Shown here piece after piece: positions 58,435-64,000 of a stretch of DNA of 64,000 nt. The stretch comes from Massilia sp. PDC64 (lineage in GTDB: Bacteria; Pseudomonadota; Gammaproteobacteria; Burkholderiales; Burkholderiaceae_D). The position numbers and the translations under genes were made by a program. The number at the start of each line of letters is the position of its first letter. Within the stretch, counting starts at the first letter, position 1. The DNA lies in contig NZ_FMZS01000001.1 of assembly GCF_900101265.1 (NCBI RefSeq), positions 682,001 through 746,000 of the forward strand, given 5' to 3'. Below the pieces are notes generated by a model. That model had not been told where the DNA came from, searched no databases, and was given only the letters and a program-made list of their open reading frames with translations.

Positions 58435-59801
58435 TCCTCGCTCATCGACGAATGGGCACGGTCGAAGATCGGCTTGAGCAGGTAGCTCATCATCGTGCGC
58501 TCGCCCGTCTTGACGAACAGTTCCGCCGGCATGCCAGGGCGGATGTCCATGTGGTGGGCGGCGATCATCTTCGCGCCCTCCGGCGTCACTTTCACGCGGA
58601 CCTTGTAGTACGGGGTGCCCGTGCGCTCGTCGACGGTGCGGTCGGCGGAGACCGTCTCGACCACGCCCGGAATACGCGGCGTGCGGTTGGCATTGAAGGC
58701 CGAGAAGATCAGCTCGGTCGGCAGACCCTTGTGCACCTTGTCGATCAGGTTGACGGCCAGCTGGCCTTCGACGATCAGCGGATCGTCGGCCGGCACGATG
58801 TCCATCATCTTGAAGCCCGGCGGCACGACGCCGCCGTTGGTGAACACGGCCAGGTTGACGACGGTGCCGTCGACCGGCGCCTTGACGTCGACGTTCGACA
58901 GCTCGAATTGCTGGGCGCTCATGCGCGCACCCTGGGCTTCGGCCTCTTTCTGCACCTCGCTCAGCTGGGTGCGCACTTCCTTCTGGTATTCCTGCATGCG
59001 CTGCGCCTTGCGCAGGGTCAGTTCCATCACCTGGCGCTGGGCGCGGCCGATGTTGCCGATGTCTTCCGAGATCTCGCCCTGCAGCTGGGCATACGTGCGC
59101 TCCAGGTCCAGCAGGCGGTTGCGGGCGACGTAGCCATCCTTCGCCAGGTCGCGCATGCCCGCGAGCTGCTCCTTGAGGAAGCCCATCTGGGCCTTCTTGC
59201 TCTCGCGGCCTTCCTGCAGGCCCTGGATCTGCATCTTGAGGCCGGCGATGTTCTCGTCGACGCCGCCCAGCTCGCTCTGCAGCGATGCCTGGCGCGACGC
59301 CAGCAGCTGGGTTTGCAGCGTCATCATCTCGGCCACGCGCGGGTCGTTGGCGCGCTTCGTCAGTTCTTCCGGAAAGCGGATGGTCTTCGCGCCGGCCTGC
59401 TCTGCCAGCAGGCGCGCCTCGGTGGCACGCGCGGTGAGGTACTGGGCCTCGGTCACGTCGTAGCCGGCCTTGGCGGTGACGCCGTTCATGCGGACGAGCA
59501 CCTGCCCCGCCTTCACGACGTCGCCTTCCTTGACGAGGATTTCCTGGATGGTGCCGCCGGTCTGGTGCTGCACGGCCTTGCGGTTCGATTCCTTCGCGAC
59601 CGTACCGGACATCGGCACGCCCTTGTCGAGCGGCGCGAACGCGGCCCAGACCAGGAAGCCGACGACGCCGAGCAGGACGATCAACCAGCCCAGGCGCGCA
59701 TAGGCGCGCGCGTCGGTGTTGACGGTCAACGGCTCGACATCGTGGCTGATGACTTCGGTGGCCGCGGGCTTGCCCGCATCCTTATGCTGAACGAGCTTCA
59801 T
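58431..59801 (-). CDS. Type I secretion periplasmic adaptor (HlyD/PrtE family)
   Basis: A 456-residue membrane fusion protein. It has a short cytoplasmic N-terminus, one helix at about 38-55, a lipoyl/beta part (GGTIQEILVKEGDVVKAGQVLVRMN) and a very long coiled-coil hairpin at about 120-290. The barrel part follows, with VDVKAPVDGTVVNLAVFTNGGVV and the C-terminal IRPGMPAELFVKTGERTMMSYLLKPI, which is diagnostic of the HlyD/PrtE subfamily. It overlaps the ABC stop by one base and the TolC start by four. Confidence 0.94.
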   Translation of the reverse strand: MKLVQHKDAGKPAATEVISHDVEPLTVNTDARAYARLGWLIVLLGVVGFLVWAAFAPLDKGVPMSGTVAKESNRKAVQHQTGGTIQEILVKEGDVVKAGQVLVRMNGVTAKAGYDVTEAQYLTARATEARLLAEQAGAKTIRFPEELTKRANDPRVAEMMTLQTQLLASRQASLQSELGGVDENIAGLKMQIQGLQEGRESKKAQMGFLKEQLAGMRDLAKDGYVARNRLLDLERTYAQLQGEISEDIGNIGRAQRQVMELTLRKAQRMQEYQKEVRTQLSEVQKEAEAQGARMSAQQFELSNVDVKAPVDGTVVNLAVFTNGGVVPPGFKMMDIVPADDPLIVEGQLAVNLIDKVHKGLPTELIFSAFNANRTPRIPGVVETVSADRTVDERTGTPYYKVRVKVTPEGAKMIAAHHMDIRPGMPAELFVKTGERTMMSYLLKPIFDRAHSSMSEE

Positions 59802-61612
59802 TATTTGTTTCCTTGTTCCGTCGTTGCGGCCGCCTGCGCCTGCGCCTGCATGGCCTGGGCACGCGCCTGCGCGGCCTGCTGGGCGGCCTGCTGCTGCTGG
59901 GCGGCCTGCTGTTGCGCCGCCTTCTGGTTCGCTTCCTGGAGGGCGGCCAGGACCTGGTCGGTCGGGCCGAACATCTGGCCGACGCCGTCGCGCATCACGA
60001 GCAGCTTGCTGGTGGCACCGATGATGCTGGTGCGGTGCGTGATCAGGACGATCGTCTTGCCGCGCCGGCGCAGGTCGAGCACGGCCTGCACGAGCGCCTG
60101 TTCGCCGATCTCGTCGAGATTCGAATTCGGTTCGTCGAGGACGATCAGCGCCGGATCGCCGTACATGGCGCGGGCCAGGCCCAGCCGCTGCTTCTGGCCG
60201 CCGGACAGGCCGGCGCCGCCGTCGCCCAGCGGCGTGTCGTAGCCTTTCGGCAGGTGCAGGATCATGTCGTGCACGCCGGCACGCTTGGCGGCCTCGACCA
60301 CTTTCTCCGGATCGACTTCGCCGAAGCGGGCGATGTTGTCGCTGACGGTGCCGCCGAACAGTTCGATGTCTTGCGGCAGATAGCCGATGTTCGGGCCCAG
60401 TTCGGCCTTGTTCCAGCTGAAGATGTCGGCGCCGTCGAGGCGCACCTTGCCGCCCGCGGCCGGCCAGACGCCCACCAGCAGCCGCGCCAGCGTCGACTTG
60501 CCGGAGCCGGACGGACCGACCACGCCCAGGGCGTCGCCCGGCGTGATGGCGAACGACAGGCCCCGCACGACGGCCTGCGTCGCGCCCGGCGGTCCCGCGG
60601 TGACGCCTTCGACCGTCAGCACGCCTTGCGGCTTGGGCAATTCCATGCCGGCGCTGCGCTCGGGATTGGCGTTCAGCAGTTCGGTCAGGCGGCCGTAGGC
60701 GCTGCGGGTGCTGGCCCACGATTTCCACACGGCGATCACCTGCTGCACCGGCGCCAGCGCGCGGCCGACGAGGATGGACGCGGCGATCATCATGCCCGGG
60801 GTGATGCGGCCCTCGATTGCCAGCAGCGCGCCGAAACCGAGCACGCCGGACGTCAGGGAGGACTGGAAGAATTTGGTGATGGCACCGACGACGCCGGCCT
60901 TCTGGCTGGCGTCCGCCTGCAGGTTCAGGAAGCGGCTGTGCAGCTTGAACCAGCGGCTCATCAGGTTGGGCAGCATGCCCATCGACTCGATGACCTCGGC
61001 GTTGCGCAGGTTGTTGGTGGCCAGCGTACCGGCCATGATCGCCATCGTGTTGGCTTCGCTGAGCGGCTCGCGCGACACTTTTTCGTTGACGACGGCCAGC
61101 ACGATCAGCACCGCGGTACCGCACAGCGCGAACAGGCCGAGCCAGGGCTCGAAGAAGAAGATGACGATCAGGTAGATCGGGAACCACGGCGCGTCGAAGA
61201 ACGCGAACAGCGCGTTACCGGTCAGGAACTGGCGCAGGTTGGTCAGATCGTTCAGCGCCTGTCCCGCATTACCGCCCGCCTTCTTGAGGTTCTGCTCGAA
61301 GGCCGCCGTGTAGACGCGCTTGTTCAGCATCATGTCGAACTTGGCGCCCACGCGCACGAGCACGAAGCTGCGCATCATTTCCAGCGCCGACAGCAACAGG
61401 AAGCCGCCGAGCATCATCAAGGTGAGCATGAGCAGCGTGATCTCGTTACGGCTTGCCAGCACGCGGTCGTAGACCTGCAGCATGTACAGCGAAGGCACGA
61501 GGGCCAGCAGGTTCGTGATGGCACTGAACGTGCCGACGGTCACGAAGGTGCTCTTGAAGCTGCGTAGCGCGAGCTCGATCTCGTTCTTGGGTTGGGGTTG
61601 TTTGTTGTTCAT
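59801..61612 (-). CDS. Type I secretion ABC transporter, PrtD/RsaD-like, with Gln/Ala-rich tail
   Basis: A 603-residue inner-membrane half-transporter. Six helices lie in residues 25-310; no N-terminal C39-like domain is present, as in PrtD/RsaD-type exporters of RTX and S-layer proteins. ATPase motifs are GPSGSGKS at 366-373, LSGGQKQRLGLARA from 469 and ALIVLDEPNSNLD near 488-500. Residues from about 560 are an unusual low-complexity tail of Gln and Ala (for example AAQQQQAAQQAAQARAQAMQ). It is the first gene of the operon and is preceded by a CRP-type site. Confidence 0.94.
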   Translation of the reverse strand: MNNKQPQPKNEIELALRSFKSTFVTVGTFSAITNLLALVPSLYMLQVYDRVLASRNEITLLMLTLMMLGGFLLLSALEMMRSFVLVRVGAKFDMMLNKRVYTAAFEQNLKKAGGNAGQALNDLTNLRQFLTGNALFAFFDAPWFPIYLIVIFFFEPWLGLFALCGTAVLIVLAVVNEKVSREPLSEANTMAIMAGTLATNNLRNAEVIESMGMLPNLMSRWFKLHSRFLNLQADASQKAGVVGAITKFFQSSLTSGVLGFGALLAIEGRITPGMMIAASILVGRALAPVQQVIAVWKSWASTRSAYGRLTELLNANPERSAGMELPKPQGVLTVEGVTAGPPGATQAVVRGLSFAITPGDALGVVGPSGSGKSTLARLLVGVWPAAGGKVRLDGADIFSWNKAELGPNIGYLPQDIELFGGTVSDNIARFGEVDPEKVVEAAKRAGVHDMILHLPKGYDTPLGDGGAGLSGGQKQRLGLARAMYGDPALIVLDEPNSNLDEIGEQALVQAVLDLRRRGKTIVLITHRTSIIGATSKLLVMRDGVGQMFGPTDQVLAALQEANQKAAQQQAAQQQQAAQQAAQARAQAMQAQAQAAATTEQGNK

Positions 61613-61672
61613 CTTCAGGCCGTCGTTGAGGTACTTGATGGATGGAAATACCCAAAATCAAGCAGACGCGAC

Positions 61673-61717
61673 ATTATCGCCTAAAAGATCCCGAAAATGT
61701 GACGAGGATCACATTTT
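61673..61717 (-). promoter_or_regulatory. CRP-type operator and promoter of the type I secretion operon
   Basis: AAAATGTGA-N6-TCACATTTT (61694-61717) is a perfect palindrome containing the full CRP consensus TGTGA-N6-TCACA. On the minus strand GATAAT (61678-61673) follows at 15 bases and would be a -10 box. That places the operator centre about 40 bases upstream of the expected start, the position of class II CRP-activated promoters. Confidence 0.65.
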
Positions 61718-61798
61718 AATAACAAGTTTCATTAAATTTCGGAGAGGTGGGCAGTTCACGTTGGCGATATCACACAACCATGCTGCCACAAAGTAAAA

Positions 61799-61822
61799 GG
61801 GCCACGCTTTGCAGCATGGCCC
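61799..61822 (-). terminator. Probable distal terminator of the S-layer-like gene
   Basis: GGGCCA and TGGCCC flank a 12-base loop that may pair further; the minus strand then reads TTTTACTTTG. It lies about 175 bases past the S-layer stop. Confidence 0.55.
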
Positions 61823-61960
61823 CTGAAGGACACGGTTGGCTTCCGGAACGGTGCGTGTTATCCATCCGGCCGACACCCAGCAGATATGCTCCGCATTCGA
61901 CAGCACTACAGAAGTCGCGACAACCTTTCCGCTGAAACCGCCCTGTCCTTGTCATTCAGC

Positions 61961-61982
61961 GCCATCCGCCGGAGCGGATGGC
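61961..61982 (-). other. Hairpin directly after the S-layer-like stop codon
   Basis: GCCATCCGC and GCGGATGGC form a perfect nine-pair stem with a four-base loop, 14 bases past the stop. No T run follows. It could protect the 3' end of an abundant mRNA. Confidence 0.5.
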
Positions 61983-61996
61983 AACCGAAGCGTCGA

Positions 61997-64000
61997 TTAG
62001 ACGATGAAGAAGTGGTCGGTCGTACCGTCTTCGGCGAAGTTCTTGATGCCGGTGACGCCAGCCAGCTGGACCAGCGTGTCGGTCGCGCCGCCCTGGACGA
62101 ACACGTAGGAGTTACCCAGGTATTCGAACACGACAGCGGTACCAACCGTTGCGCCAACAGCGGTGTCAGCCAGGCTGACTGCGTCTGCCAGGGTCGACGG
62201 GCCGGCGCCGGTGAAGCTCAGCACGCCCTTCGAGATCTGGCCACCGTCAGCAGCAACGGTACCAGCGAACGACAGCACGTCGGCGTCGGCGATTGCGGCA
62301 GCCTTGGCGGTCGCATCCGAACCCACGGCAGCGGCGGCGGTCTTCTCGAAGCCCGAGATCGACTCGACAGCACCGACGGTCGAAGCGCTGGTGATGGTGA
62401 TGGTGTCAGCGCCCGTGCCCAGCTTGATGGTGCCGCCGTTGGCGACGTTGGCCAGCGAGGCGGTCAGGCCACCGGTTGCAGCCGATGCGTCGATCGTTGC
62501 CAGCTTGGTTGCGCCGGTGACCGAGTCGATCACCAGTTCGCTTGCGCCGGTGACGGTGACCGAGGTCAGCGCGTCGCTGGCGGTCAGCGCCAGGTGGTTT
62601 TCGGCGTTGGCGCCGCCCGAGGTGATAGCGATGGTCTTCGCCGCGCCTGCGGACAGGGTCAGTGCCGAGACGTTGTCGCCAGCAGCTTTCGATGCGCCGA
62701 CGAACGACGAGTCGAACACGACTTTCACGCCGGTGGCGTTGGTGGCGTTGACGGCTGCGTCAGCATCGGTAGCGGTCGTGGTCTTGGCATCGCCCGATTC
62801 GTCGATGTCCAGCGTGATGGTCAGATCGCCAGCGGTTTTCTGGGTCAGGCTCAGCGCGTTGGCGACGTTGGTGTCGCCGGTGACGCGGTAGCTCACGCCC
62901 GAACCCACGTTCAGCAGCGAAGCGCCGGCGCCGACGTCAGCGGAAGCGACGATTTCGGTGACGGTGTTCTTCTGCGACAGGATGTCCACGTCCAGCGCCT
63001 TGGCCAGGCCAGCAGCGTCGAATGCGTCGAAGTTGCTGAACGCGCCCACGTTGGCCGAACCAACCAGCTTCAGCAGCAGGGTGTCGGTGCCAGCGCCGGC
63101 GTCGATCTTGTCGTTCGCGCCGATAGCGACGGTCGAGGTGAACGTGTCGTTGCCTGCACCCAGGTCGACGTTCAGCGCGCCGCTGCTGCGGCCGGTGACG
63201 TTCACGGTGTCGTTGCCATCGCCAGCGGCGACGGTGACGATGCCCGTGCCCGATGCGTTGACGGTGATCTTGTCGTTGCCTGCGCCGGTGTTGACGGTGG
63301 CGTTGACGGTTTCGTCAGCGGTGGTCGAGGAGTCATCCTTGACGGTTGCAGCAACCAGGGTGACGTCGTCGTTGCCCGAACCGGTCTTGATGTTGGCAAC
63401 GGTCGTTTCGCTGTCGGCGTAGGTGATGGCGCCGGTGCTTGCGCTGGCGTCGATCGTGGTGACTGCCTTGCCGTTGGCGGTGGTTGCCACGTTGGTAGCA
63501 ACAGCGGTGTTGACCATCAGGGTCTGGACATCTTTGCCGCCGGTGATGTTCAGGTTGATGTTGCCAACGGCGGTGCCGGCATCGGCGCCATCGACGACGG
63601 TGCCGCCCACGACGACGGTAGCCAGCGTGCCGGCAGCGCCCGAGGTCACGTTCAGGGTCGAGCCTTCAACTGCCTTGTCCAGAGCGATGGTTGCGGTTGC
63701 AGCAGCGTCAACAGCAGCAACACCCACTGCACCGGTCAGGCCGTGGAAGCCAGCGGTCGTGGTTGCGGCCAGATTGGTGACGTTAGCAGCAGCGCCGGTC
63801 TGCCACAGGGCGGTCACGCCAGCGTATTTCGAAGCGTCGGTCAGGCCGGCAGCAGCTGCGCCGGTGTTGAAGATGTTGACGGTTTCGATGTTCTTGATCG
63901 TGGCGTTGGCCGGGATCGAAGCATTGGTCGTGCCGTCGGTGTAGACGTTCAGCGTGTCCTTGCCTGCGCCGCCGTCGATCGAGTCGAATGCGCTCAGGGT
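61997..64000 (-). CDS. S-layer-like RTX/beta-strand repeat protein, C-terminal part (5' end outside window)
   Basis: The frame is open to the right edge: 667 residues of the C-terminal part are visible, and there is no initiation site inside that looks real. The composition is Ala, Thr, Val, Gly, Asp and Ser-rich with no Cys. RTX-like Gly/Asp turns occur: IDGGAGKDTLNVYT close to the edge, and GAGNDKITVNASG, AAGDGNDTVNV, DLGAGNDTFTSTV and DAGAGTDTLLLKL between about 63080 and 63300. Between these are repetitive beta-strand segments. The end DHFFIV is a hydrophobic C-terminus like type I secretion signals. With the downstream ABC-HlyD-TolC genes this resembles the RsaA-RsaDEF layout of Caulobacter, so an S-layer or surface-coat protein is the best guess. 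Confidence 0.85.
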   Translation of the reverse strand, partial: TLSAFDSIDGGAGKDTLNVYTDGTTNASIPANATIKNIETVNIFNTGAAAAGLTDASKYAGVTALWQTGAAANVTNLAATTTAGFHGLTGAVGVAAVDAAATATIALDKAVEGSTLNVTSGAAGTLATVVVGGTVVDGADAGTAVGNINLNITGGKDVQTLMVNTAVATNVATTANGKAVTTIDASASTGAITYADSETTVANIKTGSGNDDVTLVAATVKDDSSTTADETVNATVNTGAGNDKITVNASGTGIVTVAAGDGNDTVNVTGRSSGALNVDLGAGNDTFTSTVAIGANDKIDAGAGTDTLLLKLVGSANVGAFSNFDAFDAAGLAKALDVDILSQKNTVTEIVASADVGAGASLLNVGSGVSYRVTGDTNVANALSLTQKTAGDLTITLDIDESGDAKTTTATDADAAVNATNATGVKVVFDSSFVGASKAAGDNVSALTLSAGAAKTIAITSGGANAENHLALTASDALTSVTVTGASELVIDSVTGATKLATIDASAATGGLTASLANVANGGTIKLGTGADTITITSASTVGAVESISGFEKTAAAAVGSDATAKAAAIADADVLSFAGTVAADGGQISKGVLSFTGAGPSTLADAVSLADTAVGATVGTAVVFEYLGNSYVFVQGGATDTLVQLAGVTGIKNFAEDGTTDHFFIV

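Larger units (their letters stand above)
61613..61996. other. Intergenic region between the secretion operon and the S-layer-like gene
   Basis: 384 bases without a supported gene. It carries the promoter and CRP-like operator of the secretion operon (61673-61717), a terminator-like hairpin at 61799-61822 and a perfect hairpin just after the S-layer stop (61961-61982). Two overlapping short ORFs here show no family features. Confidence 0.7.

Noticed and set aside
62000..64000. CRISPR array or tandem DNA repeats in the S-layer region
   Set aside because: The repetition is at protein level (Ala/Thr/Asp-rich turns) with degenerate DNA; there are no identical repeats with regular spacers.

Overview
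The window looks like the chromosome of a GC-rich betaproteobacterium of the Oxalobacteraceae, most probably Massilia or a close relative. The grounds are the conserved block yebC-purD-hemF-nadD-rsfS-rlmH-maf-rng, a PEP-CTERM surface protein, a GH1-RmlD fusion gene, and a very large repetitive type I-secreted protein. This is inference from gene content and order; no 16S gene is present. There is no CRISPR array, phage, transposase or plasmid backbone. Much of the annotation rests on family motifs that are visible in the translations.

Layout. 1-3.4 kb: end of an RND efflux adaptor and its complete inner-membrane pump. 3.4-7.3 kb: a Ser/Gly-rich DUF883-like membrane protein and a two-gene surface O-acylation pair (MBOAT plus SGNH-like protein). 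7.4-11.4 kb: tRNA-Thr, fbp, pepN. 11.6-15.7 kb: a DUF4136 lipoprotein, a quinone reductase with a coupled micro-protein, mgsA, a DMT exporter and a DUF2182 protein. 15.8-28.1 kb: the housekeeping block listed above, interrupted between purD and hemF by a GH29 fucosidase, a PEP-CTERM protein and a GH74 lipoprotein. This insert reads as a small plant xyloglucan-degrading island. 28.4-42.7 kb: a GT9 enzyme; a minus-strand operon in which an NAD-linked formate dehydrogenase (fused FdsG-FdsB, then FdsA), FdhD and a TupABC-type tungstate transporter are joined by ATGA overlaps; a divergent acyl-CoA ligase; a serine hydrolase; and the GH1-RmlD fusion.

42.8-48.9 kb: a VirK/YbjX protein and the LPS core/lipid A export genes waaL-msbA-waaF plus a GT2. 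48.8-56.2 kb: a chemoreceptor with a recognisable FliA promoter, dnaE, a MipA/OmpV porin-like protein and the tRNA hydroxylase trhO. 56.3-64 kb: a DUF4214 protein, a complete type I secretion system (TolC-like, HlyD-like, ABC), and the C-terminal two-thirds kilo-residue of an S-layer-like RTX/beta-strand-repeat protein that runs off the right edge.

The points most worth a second look are: tungsten supply wired into a formate dehydrogenase operon; a perfect CRP-type palindrome at a class II position in front of the secretion operon; the GH1-RmlD fusion; the xyloglucan island inside a housekeeping operon; and a nested inverted repeat whose ends supply the TAG stop codons of two convergent genes.
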